From Sporolactobacillus putidus (GTDB taxonomy: Bacteria; Bacillota; Bacilli; Bacillales; Sporolactobacillaceae): a stretch of 64,000 bases of DNA. The notes below the pieces were generated by a model. The model was not told the DNA's origin. It saw nothing but the letters and a program-made list of their open reading frames with translations, and made no database searches. Position numbers and translations under genes: made by a program. The DNA is taken from assembly GCF_014647035.1 (NCBI RefSeq), contig NZ_BMOK01000013.1, positions 1 to 64,000 on the forward strand, in the 5' to 3' direction. This document shows, in pieces, positions 1-8,095 of this stretch; position 1 is the stretch's first letter, and each line of letters opens with the position of its first letter.

Positions 1-4
1 CAGT

Positions 5-37
5 AAAAAAAGAACCCTACCATAAAGATAGAGTTCT
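5..37 (-). terminator. Terminator of the acyl ligase gene
   Basis: Nine-base arms (11-19 and 29-37, one mismatch) enclose a nine-base loop. Read on the minus strand the stem is followed by a run of T (the A run at 5-10). It lies just past the stop of the minus-strand acyl ligase, so it is a typical intrinsic terminator for that gene. Confidence 0.8.
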
Positions 38-82
38 ATGGACCATCAACACTATTTGACAAAGTCCCGTATATCTATGGCT

Positions 83-1591
83 TTATTGATTTTTCGCTAA
101 ATTTTCCAATGCCCAATAGTTTGGTTTTCCGCTGCCTAAAAGCGGGACTTCCTCTACGTATTTGATGTCGGAAGGCATATACAATAACGACATTTTTTTG
201 CTCTTGATAAACTTTTTAAATTCTCTTGATGAAATCTTGGGCTTTGTCGTGAACATGACAATTTGTTCGCCTTTGCGGGTATCCGGGATACTCACGGCGT
301 AGAAAACAGACTCGCCAAAGCACTCGAGTGCTAATTCCTCAACTTTATTCAGCGAGATCATTTCACCGGCTATTTTCGCAAATCGCTTGAGCCGGCCGAT
401 GATCCGAATAAATCCTTCTTCATCGATTTCCGCGATATCGCCGGTATTGTACCATTCCCCGCAGGGCACAAACCCTTTTCCGTGAATCAAATATCCCTTC
501 ATGACATTCGGGCCTTTGAGCAGCAAGTTGCCGCCTTCTTGAACGCCCTCTACTTTAGCAATCTTCGCTTCCATTAATGGGATCAGTTTGCCTACCGTTC
601 CCTCTTTATGTTGCTCCGGCGTATTCAAAGCAATAATCGGCGATGTTTCCGTTGTCCCGTAACCCTGGAGAAGGGTAATTCCGAATTTATTCTGATAGAG
701 TTCCATGACGTCCTTCTGCAGCTTTTCTCCGCCGGCTACAACAATTCTTAACGTTTGGAACTGTTCTTTCGTGGCGAATTTAGCATAATTCTCAAAAAAA
801 GTATTTGTCGCTACAAATAGGGTGCTTTTATCTTTTTCAATCGCCTTTGGAACCTCCTTGTAATGAAGCGGGGAGGGGTAAAGGAACACTTTGACATTTG
901 TGACAAGCGGAAGGATAGCGCCCACGGTCATGCCAAACGAATGAAAGAGCGGCAGCGGATTGAAAATTCGATCGGTATCCCAGATTTCTATATGCGCAAA
1001 GACTTGCTGGATATCCGCGTAAATGTTTCGATGGGTCAGAATAACGCCCTTTGGTTTGGATTCGGTTCCGGAGGTAAACAAGACGACTTGCGAGGAATCT
1101 CTTTTCTTGAAACGCGAGACCCGCGATTCAATCAGTCCGGACAATTTATGGAAAGTAGAAATGCCATCCCGTAAATCCTCCAGGTAAACGATTTTAACCT
1201 GCTTCTCCATTTCTTCGACGGTATAACCGAGATCGGCCGCCTTCACAAATACTCTGGACGTAATCACCGTTTTCAAAGAAGCCGTCTCGATGCAGTCGAT
1301 AATGTTCTGTGTTCCCATCGTAAAATTTAAAATGCACGGCTGCTGTTCATTCTTAAACAGCGAGAACAATACGATGACATGCGCCGCTACATTCGGTAAA
1401 AAAAGACCCACTCGTTCCTCGTTTTTGACGGCTTCATGAATTTTCTTACTCATAATGTTGACAGCAATTAAAAATCGATTATAGGTTAGCGAGCTATTGA
1501 CATCCTCAATAATCACTTTTTTCGGATGCAGCTTCGCCTGTTTCACCATTTCATCAAATAAATTAACCTGATCCGGTATCTGCAACGTCAA
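83..1591 (-). CDS. AMP-forming acyl-ACP/acyl-CoA ligase (Aas-type)
   Basis: This is an adenylate-forming enzyme that activates a carboxylic acid, probably a fatty acid, with ATP. In order it shows the P-loop FTSGTESKPKG (about residues 172-182), GYGTTE (310-315), the YNTGD ATP-binding motif (381-385), the hinge GRLKRFAKIAGEM (399-411) and the catalytic lysine in GSGKPNY (about K489). The hinge closely matches the acyl-ACP synthetase half of Aas, so acyl-ACP ligation is favoured over CoA ligation; this is inference. At about 502 aa it is a complete single-domain ligase without the acyltransferase half. The TTG start at 1591 is chosen because GGGGAG sits eight bases upstream; a GTG three codons earlier would overlap that site. 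It is monocistronic with its own terminator. Confidence 0.85.
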   Translation of the reverse strand: MTLQIPDQVNLFDEMVKQAKLHPKKVIIEDVNSSLTYNRFLIAVNIMSKKIHEAVKNEERVGLFLPNVAAHVIVLFSLFKNEQQPCILNFTMGTQNIIDCIETASLKTVITSRVFVKAADLGYTVEEMEKQVKIVYLEDLRDGISTFHKLSGLIESRVSRFKKRDSSQVVLFTSGTESKPKGVILTHRNIYADIQQVFAHIEIWDTDRIFNPLPLFHSFGMTVGAILPLVTNVKVFLYPSPLHYKEVPKAIEKDKSTLFVATNTFFENYAKFATKEQFQTLRIVVAGGEKLQKDVMELYQNKFGITLLQGYGTTETSPIIALNTPEQHKEGTVGKLIPLMEAKIAKVEGVQEGGNLLLKGPNVMKGYLIHGKGFVPCGEWYNTGDIAEIDEEGFIRIIGRLKRFAKIAGEMISLNKVEELALECFGESVFYAVSIPDTRKGEQIVMFTTKPKISSREFKKFIKSKKMSLLYMPSDIKYVEEVPLLGSGKPNYWALENLAKNQ

Positions 1592-1674
1592 AACCTTCAC
1601 TCCCCAATAAAAACATTCAGTTTTTGTTTATACAAATAAGAAAGTACAATGAATAAAAGATTAGAGGTGTCTAG

Positions 1675-1736
1675 TATAAGAAAAACTAAGGCTCAGGCCG
1701 TCGTCAAAGCCTTGGCTTCGTCAAGTTTTTCTTATA
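1675..1736. repeat. Large imperfect hairpin, possible MITE-like intergenic repeat
   Basis: Perfect 13-bp terminal arms (1675-1687 and 1724-1736, TATAAGAAAAACT and its complement) enclose a second inverted pair, AAGGCT (1688-1693) with AGCCTT (1708-1713). The segment AACTAAGGCTCAG recurs at about 18724, and a CAAGTTTT end motif recurs near 18745, in a longer structured intergenic element. That suggests two members of one repeat family. It lies upstream of the acyl ligase and could also act as a terminator, but it has no clean T tract outside the stem. Confidence 0.5.
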
Positions 1737-1812
1737 TCACTCATCGATAAAAAAAGCAAGGACACGCAAAACAGAAGTTAGAATATAGAGTTCACATTAT
1801 TAAAAAAGGGAA

Positions 1813-2016
1813 TTACAATTGAAGTGTACGAAGTAAACGTAAAAGATGTTTCATGATAATTGTAAAAGCTGTTTCCGCATCAGCCTGACGGTAAAAAATG
1901 AATCGATAGGCTGATCCTGAAGAAAACTTGCCGATGGGCAAACCTTTGGCGTAGACAGACGCGCCGTATACGATCTGCCGGTGAATTTTGTAGGCTTTCT
2001 TATTTTTGTTGATAAA
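1813..2016 (-). pseudogene. Unrecognised gene remnant without a start codon
   Basis: On the minus strand one frame stays open for 67 codons and ends at a TAA (1813-1815). The residues look protein-like: YKIHRQIVYGASVYAKGLPI, then GKFSSGSAYRFIFYRQADAE. A TGA closes the frame upstream, and no ATG, GTG or TTG with a ribosome site precedes it. I do not recognise the family. It is probably the 3' end of a decayed gene, though a chance open frame is possible. Confidence 0.3.
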
Positions 2017-2128
2017 TCAAATAAGGTCGTTTAATCGGAAGGGTACCAGTCAGTACTTTTAAAATTAAACAAACAACAATTCAAGAAAATAGGTGTTTAC
2101 ACATGATGTGAATCCCACGGTTCACACA

Positions 2129-2177
2129 TAGATTTCATGACAAAGTGATCTTTACTGACTTATAATTAAGGAAATAC
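2129..2177 (+). promoter_or_regulatory. Conserved promoter-like segment of the repeated element
   Basis: A stretch containing TAGATTTCA, CTTTACTG and TATAATTA (-10-like hexamer at 2161-2166) is closely matched near 26314-26360, upstream of the second copy of the array element. Here it lies about 75 bp before the first of two small genes and probably drives them. The -35 is not clear. Confidence 0.35.
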
Positions 2178-2241
2178 ACGATGCGTAGCTGATGGGTATT
2201 GAGCAAGAGTAAGGATTAACGATCAGAATGAGGTGCTTAAC

Positions 2242-2502
2242 ATGGCTGAACCCAAAGTTTACCCCATTCGCCTAGTGATTGGTGGGATCAACTTTTTTTC
2301 GTCTCAATTGAACATTGTCTGTGAGAAACCAGACCATTCATTAATAAACATTACTCTTGATTTAACTAACGTTAAAAAATTGCAATTGTTGTCGTTTGAG
2401 GATTTATCTGAAGGAAAAGTTGTATATGAAAATAAAGGAATCTTCGGTCATGAAAAACTGACAAAGGTAATTCTTCCTAAGGATATTAACAGATTAAATT
2501 AA
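2242..2502 (+). CDS. Small protein of unknown function
   Basis: An 86-residue, probably soluble protein beginning MAEPKVYPIRLVIGG. It has alternating beta-type hydrophobic stretches and no signal peptide or membrane segment. I recognise no family. The ATG at 2242 is preferred because GAGGTG ends six bases upstream; a GTG at 2233 would lie inside that ribosome site. The gene is AT-rich compared with its neighbours. A small membrane-protein gene follows 30 bp downstream, so the two are probably cotranscribed. Both lie in a segment absent from the otherwise similar repeat copy near 26.3 kb, which makes them candidate cargo or accessory genes. Confidence 0.6.
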   Translation: MAEPKVYPIRLVIGGINFFSSQLNIVCEKPDHSLINITLDLTNVKKLQLLSFEDLSEGKVVYENKGIFGHEKLTKVILPKDINRLN

Positions 2503-2532
2503 AATGAAGAATATCAGGGAAATGAAATTAAC

Positions 2533-2799
2533 TTGAATAATTTAAATACGTTAAAAAACATCATAAAAATTTTGTTCTGGACTATATCAATAAGTATTAT
2601 TACATCTTTCTTATTAAACATTGCTCCAAATTCACCTAATGGCGTTATAAAATTTTCAATGATTTTTAATCAAAAATATGATCTGCATCTGATTAAATCA
2701 GTTTTATCAGTGGCTTTATTTATTTTCGTGATATGCTTCTCTCTCATTTTTGCTTACTCCATTTTCTATTACGTTAGACATAAATCACAACAAATATAA
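2533..2799 (+). CDS. Small two-span membrane protein of unknown function
   Basis: An 88-residue protein with two strongly hydrophobic helices, at about residues 10-30 and 55-80, and a short basic tail ending RHKSQQI. No family is recognised. It starts with TTG at 2533; the sequence before it (CAGGGAAATG) offers only a moderate ribosome site. It lies 30 bp after the small unknown gene and shares its AT-rich composition. A soluble small protein followed by a two-helix membrane protein could be an immunity or toxin-type pair, but nothing in the sequence shows this. Confidence 0.5.
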   Translation: MNNLNTLKNIIKILFWTISISIITSFLLNIAPNSPNGVIKFSMIFNQKYDLHLIKSVLSVALFIFVICFSLIFAYSIFYYVRHKSQQI

Positions 2800-2823
2800 T
2801 ATCTACTTTTTACTGCGCAGTTA

Positions 2824-3135
2824 ACGGACAATGCCCAACAGTTCGATCGAATTTAGAAAGCTGAACCCAATCAGGAGAAAGTCGAGCCAAAACGCGAAAA
2901 AGTAGAACCGAAATATTGAAAAGTAGTACCGAATCCGGCAAAAATCGAACCGAAAATGAGAAGTTGAACCGAAACGGGAAGAAGTCGAACCGAACTATTG
3001 AAAAGTAGAACCGAATCTAGCAAAAGTCGAACCGAAATTCAAATTGGACCAAGCTGAGTCAACATGACAAAAAAGTTCAGCCATTATATATTGTCAGATC
3101 TTTACTTCACTCCTATCGATTTTATGAACAGTTCG
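2824..3135. repeat. Short-period tandem array, copy 1, with conserved flanks
   Basis: Between the small genes and the convergent oxidoreductase lies an array of about nine units of 19-21 bp built on AAAAGTNGAACCGAA. The left flank (from ACGGACAATG through ACCCAATCAGG) and the right flank (GACCAAGCTGAGTCAACATG to the bases around 3135) are almost identical to the flanks of the array at 26378-26929. That copy has roughly twelve more units. Open frames through the array and its right flank (for example 3064-3264) are by-products of the repeat and are not called as genes. The rest of the 2800-3343 gap shows nothing else. Confidence 0.85.
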
Positions 3136-3343
3136 TGTTTATTGCGCAACAACGTTCTCAGTATAGATCTTTATTTCAACGCGTTATTTAATAAGAAAAA
3201 AACGACACAAAAATCTGCTTTTGTGTCACTTTTTAAAGGGAAAAATATTAATTTAAAATGGTAAGGCGAATAGATAGGTCACGGATTCAATGGGACGCAG
3301 TCAATCCACCACCAAGGTCATTGCATCCATGGAGCAGGTTCAA

Positions 3344-3868
3344 TCAATGTTCTGCTTTGAGATACTTGACTAATTCTTCTGCACTTTGTTGAATCTCTTC
3401 ACTTGAGAACAGACGGACACCCAGTTTTTTAAAAACGGGGAGGAAGCGCATGCCGGTCAGGTTAGCGGTCGCCTGGAAGGGCTTGACGAGTTCGCTGACG
3501 CTGAATTGGTTTGAACCGCCTGCCTGATAATTGGCTTCCGACCCGCCGATTGATATGGCCAATATGAAGTCTTTTCCTCTTAATTTCGTTCCATTAGACC
3601 CATAGGCCCAGCCGTATGTAAGCACAACGTCCTGCCATTCTTTAAGCAGTGAAGGACTGCTGTACCAATACATAGGGAACTGAAAAATGATTCGGTCATG
3701 TTCCGATAGAAGCTGCTGCTCTTTATTCACATCGATGATTCCATTTGGATAAGTGCTGTACAGGTCATGAACGGTGATGTTCTCTTCTTGGTTTAAACGC
3801 TTCATCCATATTCTGTTGACGTTTGACTGTGCCAAGTGAGGATGAGCGACGATATCCAGTATTTTCAT
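3344..3868 (-). CDS. NAD(P)H-dependent flavodoxin-fold oxidoreductase (YwrO/KefF-like)
   Basis: A cytosolic FMN-dependent quinone or nitro-compound reductase of the Flavodoxin_2 type. The N-terminus MKILDIVAHPHLAQSNVN holds the FMN phosphate loop. FQFPMYWYSSPSLLKEW (about residues 75-91) is the signature of the family, and LTYGWAYG follows. At 174 aa it has the usual YwrO length. The ATG at 3868 is preferred over one twelve codons earlier because AAAGGA lies ten bases upstream. A 16-bp palindrome at 4018-4033 in its promoter region is repeated before the neighbouring marR gene, so it is probably repressed by that MarR protein and induced by quinone or electrophile stress. The last point is inference. 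Confidence 0.85.
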   Translation of the reverse strand: MKILDIVAHPHLAQSNVNRIWMKRLNQEENITVHDLYSTYPNGIIDVNKEQQLLSEHDRIIFQFPMYWYSSPSLLKEWQDVVLTYGWAYGSNGTKLRGKDFILAISIGGSEANYQAGGSNQFSVSELVKPFQATANLTGMRFLPVFKKLGVRLFSSEEIQQSAEELVKYLKAEH

Positions 3869-4017
3869 TAGTCGATTATCCTTTCTCCTTAATGATAATT
3901 TCACATTCAGATCGATTGCATTACATCAAAATCCGATCGGAGGCAAAACGGATGCCAGGACCGGTACCGATTATTGAAATCACAGGATCTGAGAAAATGG
4001 AAACCTCCTTGTTTTTT

Positions 4018-4033
4018 ATTTGTATATGCAAAT
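4018..4033. promoter_or_regulatory. Putative MarR operator upstream of the oxidoreductase
   Basis: ATTTGTATATGCAAAT is a near-palindrome with perfect ATTTG/CAAAT arms. The same 20-base sequence (these 16 plus GAAA) occurs in inverted orientation at 4497-4516, before the marR gene. The two copies therefore sit in the two promoter regions of this pair. Confidence 0.7.
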
Positions 4034-4046
4034 GAAAGACAAAAAA

Positions 4047-4481
4047 TTATTGGTTCTGTTCCAGCTTATTGCTTGCTTCATGAAGCATCTTGCTTAAATC
4101 CGCACTGAATTCAGGACCTAAGATCGCAGAATAACGGTCAAACAGTACTTCGAGAGATTCTCGAAAATGCTTGTAGATTTTTTCTCCCTCATCAGTCAGA
4201 GCGATATTGGTTTCCTTTCCGCTTGCCGTTCGTGTCACGAGTTTTCGTTTTTCAAGCTTATCGATAAAACGTGTACTCGTTGAGGGAGCAATGGACAATT
4301 TGCGGCACAGTTCTTTTTGCGTAATGTTCGGATGAAATCTGACAGTCATGATCAAGTACAGGTAAGTTGGCGCAAGATCATCGGCATCGAACGTTTTTTC
4401 AGCTAATTTCGTGATGTTGCGGGCAAACCGGCTGGCAGTAAAATAGAGACAACGGGTTAAAAGCCGATTCTCTTCACACAT
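4047..4481 (-). CDS. MarR-family transcriptional regulator
   Basis: A 144-residue winged-helix regulator. The helix-turn-helix is HPNITQKELCRKLSIAPSTS followed by TRFIDKLEKRKLV, and the wing is TASGKETNIALTDEG. The C-terminal helix ends in NKLEQNQ. The ATG at 4481 (MCEENRLLTRCLYF) is chosen because longer frames read through the operator and promoter region. A cysteine lies at the second residue and another at residue 11 (CLYF), so redox sensing through cysteine is possible but not shown. The gene is transcribed in the same direction as the oxidoreductase, with matching operators before both. Confidence 0.85.
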   Translation of the reverse strand: MCEENRLLTRCLYFTASRFARNITKLAEKTFDADDLAPTYLYLIMTVRFHPNITQKELCRKLSIAPSTSTRFIDKLEKRKLVTRTASGKETNIALTDEGEKIYKHFRESLEVLFDRYSAILGPEFSADLSKMLHEASNKLEQNQ

Positions 4482-4500
4482 TTTTCTCAGACCCCATTTC

Positions 4501-4516
4501 ATTTGCATATACAAAT
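4501..4516. promoter_or_regulatory. Putative MarR operator upstream of marR
   Basis: ATTTGCATATACAAAT is the reverse complement of the 4018-4033 site. It lies 20 bp before the marR start codon, a position that suits autorepression. Confidence 0.7.
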
Positions 4517-4664
4517 TAACACAGAGGACGATGAAGAGCAAATGAAAAGACTCAGCCTCTTTGTATTTTCGTACCGTTGAAGAATCGTTTACAATTGAAA
4601 CAAGGATCATACAGAAGGGTGAAGGCTCTGATAAAATCCCCAAAATGGCTGTTTTCAGTGAAGA

Positions 4665-4700
4665 AAAAGCGCTTAGCCTAAATATGGGTTAAGCGCTTTT
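4665..4700 (-). terminator. Terminator of the levanase gene
   Basis: Fourteen-base arms (4665-4678 and 4687-4700, one mismatch) contain AAAAGCGCTTA. On the minus strand the stem ends in TTTTTCTT. It lies 26 bp past the levanase stop. Confidence 0.85.
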
Positions 4701-4725
4701 ATTTTGGAAATTCAGAATAAACTCA

Positions 4726-7257
4726 TTACTGCGGCTTGACTGGCATCTCATTGTGGGTCCAGATGGACGGCATTACAGAAACTTTGAGATTATCAATTAG
4801 GGTTCTTCCCCTCATTGAAAATAACTGAATACCATCACTGTCGGGACTAGGGAAAATCTGATCAGTTATAGCAACCCAGCCGCCATTGGCGAAAACTTCC
4901 ACGGAAGACCAATCCACATAGATCTGTAGGGATACTTTTCCATCCCGGAGTGGTAAGTTTGCCCGCTCGATGCTTGGAAAGGATGCATTAAAGCTTACAT
5001 CCCCTGATTTTGTGCGATCAAGGTAGAGTTGCCCGTTCACTGCATCATAGCCGATCGTGGTTTGCTCACCGTTTCCGGTACGGATATTCACTCCGAAGTT
5101 TTCTGCTGTTTGTGGCGTAAAGGTAACGTCCAAACGGTATGCTTTCCCTGAGGCATTTTCTCCCAGTGTGGTTTCTCTATCGGCAAGGGGCGTGTTTTTC
5201 AGCTGATATTGGACCCTTTGTGCCAAATCCTTAGCCTCTCGAACGGGTAACTGAGTGATCTGTGGCTTACCGTTTATGGTTTGCAGCTTCAGCTCCCGAG
5301 GAAGGGACTGCACGCCCCGCCAAGGCGAAGTTGGAATGTCATTAGCATAGTTCCAGTTGTTCATCCAGCCGATCATGATCCGCTGGTCTGCAGGAGCATC
5401 GTTGTAGGTGACCGCTGCATAGAAATCCTGTCCGTGGTCAATCCAATGAGCTCGCTGGAGAACATTGGTGGCGGGAGAATCGGCCAAGGTAAACTGATCA
5501 GCCAGTATGTGCCCCCAGCCCCCTGTGTTTCGGTCAACAATCTGAATCTGAGCCTTTTGTCCCTGCAGATCATGCAAATCCCAAGATGCCCAGTCCAATG
5601 CCGCGCTGTCATTACCGGTTGCAGTACGAACAACCTGCCCGTTGACCAAAAGATTGACAGCCGTTTCAGAATCCCAGGGCATTGCCTTTACATCGGAGAA
5701 GACAATGTTATCAACCATGAGATGTCCCCAGCCGCCGCTTCCATCATTTTGATCAACGATTTGTAAGGTAGCCTGCTTGCCACGATAATTCCTGACGTCA
5801 AAGAATTTCCAGTCGAGATTCGGGCTATTATTACCGGTAGCACTCGCTACAACATTCCCATCAATGATGAGATTAAGAACTGTAGGGTGACCCGACGAGA
5901 TAGGATGATCCCCTCCGGCGATAAGAAAATCGATATAATCAGAGTTAATCGTGAACGTCGGAGACGTCAGAGTTCCTTCGGCGCTATCACCGGTTTGATA
6001 CGTGTCTAAAACTTGACTTCCTAACATACCGCTCAAATTTTCTTTGACCGGAACGATTCCGACGAAATCACCGGTCCCTATCCATCCGGGCAAGCTGGTT
6101 CCTTCAAAGTCTTCAAAGATCTGTCCCGGAGGCGGGGCGGTCGAAGCACTAGCTACATAAGGATGATTACCTCCGGCGATAAGAAAATTCAAGTAGTTTT
6201 GGTTGATTGTAAATACCGGGGATGTTAGGGTACCGACTTCACTATCGCTGCCGTGGAAACTATCCACGAACCCGTGTCCCATGTATCCTGTCGGACCGGG
6301 CTCATCCTTGACCGGACCAGTGCCGAAGGCCGTTCCGGTTGTCTGCCACAATCCATAGTCCGGACCTTCAAAATCGTTGAGAACCGAACCAGTTGGGGGA
6401 ATGTATGCCGGTTCACCATCGGTGAATGTGGTACCATTAAAGTCCCCAACAAAATACTGTGTTTTACCGAAAACATTAACAGTCAGTACCCATTTTATCT
6501 TATTGTTGTTGCCATCCAAAGGCATTGGAAATAGATCCGGACACTCCCAAACAGCGTTAGTGACTCCGTCAGGGCCAAATTCGCTCAGTAACGACCAGCT
6601 TTTCAGATCGGGGGAGGAATAAATACTAACCTTATGTTGATCTGACAGAGCTACAACCATCCGCCAACTTTTTGTCGGTTCATACCAGAAGACCTTGGGA
6701 TCTCGAAAGTTGTGAGATCCAATGTCAAGCACCGGATTTCCAGCATACTTCGTCCACATTGTGCCATTGTCGGTGCTGTAAGCCAAAGCTTGCCGTTGAA
6801 TTCCACTAGACTTCTGGAAACTGGTATAAATGGCAACTAGCGGTGGGTTTGAAGATGTTCCCAAACCACTCGAATTGGTCCTATCGAAAACGACACTCCC
6901 AGACCAAACCTCCTCATTGGCATCTACAGGGATCGCTACCGGAAGCTCTCTCCAATGGACAAGATCCTTGCTCACGGCATGTCCCCACGAACCGTTCCCT
7001 CCTGTCGTCCCAAACTTGTTATACTGGTAGAACAGATGATATTCGCCCTTGTAATAGATCAGTCCATTAGGATCATTCATCCAATTTTGGGCTGGTGAAT
7101 AATGAAACTGAGGACGATAGGGCTCCGTATAAGCGATGCTTTTCGCATTGACGGCCCCGATCAGCGTAAATGACAGAACCAGAGCAATCGTTGCAAAGAC
7201 GGTAACCGCCCGTCTCCTGTTCTTTCTTCCTGCAAAACGCCTAATGTACTTAAACAT
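4726..7257 (-). CDS. Secreted GH32 levanase/inulinase with nested inserted domains
   Basis: An extracellular fructan hydrolase of 843 aa. A basic N-terminus and hydrophobic core (about residues 18-36, ending GAVNA) form a signal peptide. GH32 motifs are WMNDPNG (nucleophile D62), FRDP (D186) and WECPDLF (acid/base E238), followed after a long insert by the last propeller blade and a C-terminal beta-sandwich (VDWSSVEVFANGG). The insert (about 290-595) interrupts the propeller. Its outer unit starts DFEGPDYG and breaks off after FLIAGGNHPY. A homologous complete unit then starts DFEGTSLPG and runs through FLIAGGDHP, NLIIDGNVV and GGWGHLMVDN. The outer unit then resumes with VNLLVNGQVVRTATG and GGWGHILAD. 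These modules are probably carbohydrate-binding. The ATG at 7257 has AAGGTG six bases upstream. A cre-like site lies about 210 bp upstream. Confidence 0.93.
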   Translation of the reverse strand: MFKYIRRFAGRKNRRRAVTVFATIALVLSFTLIGAVNAKSIAYTEPYRPQFHYSPAQNWMNDPNGLIYYKGEYHLFYQYNKFGTTGGNGSWGHAVSKDLVHWRELPVAIPVDANEEVWSGSVVFDRTNSSGLGTSSNPPLVAIYTSFQKSSGIQRQALAYSTDNGTMWTKYAGNPVLDIGSHNFRDPKVFWYEPTKSWRMVVALSDQHKVSIYSSPDLKSWSLLSEFGPDGVTNAVWECPDLFPMPLDGNNNKIKWVLTVNVFGKTQYFVGDFNGTTFTDGEPAYIPPTGSVLNDFEGPDYGLWQTTGTAFGTGPVKDEPGPTGYMGHGFVDSFHGSDSEVGTLTSPVFTINQNYLNFLIAGGNHPYVASASTAPPPGQIFEDFEGTSLPGWIGTGDFVGIVPVKENLSGMLGSQVLDTYQTGDSAEGTLTSPTFTINSDYIDFLIAGGDHPISSGHPTVLNLIIDGNVVASATGNNSPNLDWKFFDVRNYRGKQATLQIVDQNDGSGGWGHLMVDNIVFSDVKAMPWDSETAVNLLVNGQVVRTATGNDSAALDWASWDLHDLQGQKAQIQIVDRNTGGWGHILADQFTLADSPATNVLQRAHWIDHGQDFYAAVTYNDAPADQRIMIGWMNNWNYANDIPTSPWRGVQSLPRELKLQTINGKPQITQLPVREAKDLAQRVQYQLKNTPLADRETTLGENASGKAYRLDVTFTPQTAENFGVNIRTGNGEQTTIGYDAVNGQLYLDRTKSGDVSFNASFPSIERANLPLRDGKVSLQIYVDWSSVEVFANGGWVAITDQIFPSPDSDGIQLFSMRGRTLIDNLKVSVMPSIWTHNEMPVKPQ

Positions 7258-7464
7258 AAGGTACACCTTCTCTCGATTATGATCTAAATGCTTGGTTTAC
7301 TCGCCGAACTTCGAGACAACTATTTTGATTTTGCTATCCAGCTCATTTAATAACCGGATAAGCTTTCCCGGTTCATCAAACCAAATGTTTATCCCCCCTC
7401 CCCCCTATTCTTTTTTCATACCTGCAATGTTGATGCCAATTAATGTATTAAAAAAAACATAAAA

Positions 7465-7478
7465 ATAAAACGCTTTCA
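7465..7478 (-). promoter_or_regulatory. cre-like catabolite operator upstream of levanase
   Basis: Read on the minus strand, TGAAAGCGTTTTAT fits the CcpA site pattern TGWAANCGNTNWCA except at the last two positions. It lies about 210 bp before the levanase start, in a region otherwise free of genes, so carbon catabolite control is plausible. Confidence 0.45.
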
Positions 7479-8095
7479 TAAAAACGCTTTTTTTGCCTTG
7501 AATAACTGAATTAAAGAAGCGTATCAAAATTTAAGAACAGTTGGATCAAGTCCATGATTCACTATTTAAAAAATAGCTGTTTTTTGACACACATCCAGGT
7601 TTTGCAATGTAGTTTCAACACACTATCTTTGACCGGTTGGCGGCCCGGATATAGCGTATCACTTTACCGTTATTTTGGTGCAAATGGCTTTTAGTTACCT
7701 TAAGGGACATTCCCATTTCTGGATTGTCGTTTATTAACAAGGCATTGCAGACAGACCACGTCACAAGTCTTACTTAAATTGAAATAATGCATAATACCAA
7801 TGCCGGATATCTTTTTTTCTTAACTTGGGAATATTTGTTCGTATAAAACATACGATCCGAATAAGAGTCTACTAGTTTACTGGTTACGTAAACCAAGACC
7901 CTAATCATTGCAAGAAGTGATGGTTTTTGTGTTTCTGGGGTCTTGTGCTAGATATTTTAACCTATAAATAATTATAATAGACTATGATAGCGTTATAATT
8001 GAAGCAGAAATGGTGTGTTCTGGGTGCCGCCTTGCTTTTTGTGACTTCTAAAGGAGCGCCTGCTCATGCAAATACAGGGGATAAGGAAGGTTACA
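7479..8095. other. Intergenic space between levanase and mqo
   Basis: No gene is supported in this divergent intergenic stretch. Two TATAAT hexamers (7973-7978 and 7994-7999) lie 97-125 bp before the mqo start and are candidate -10 boxes. A TTG-initiated frame at 7999 begins like a signal peptide (see findings), but it runs out of frame into mqo. Confidence 0.4.

Noticed and set aside
3064-3264. A 66-codon frame after array copy 1
   Set aside because: Its first part lies in the conserved repeat flank and is not preserved as a frame in copy 2, where a four-base indel breaks it.
5281-5766. A 161-codon plus-strand frame within the levanase gene
   Set aside because: It is antisense to the clearly coding nested insert and shows no family features.
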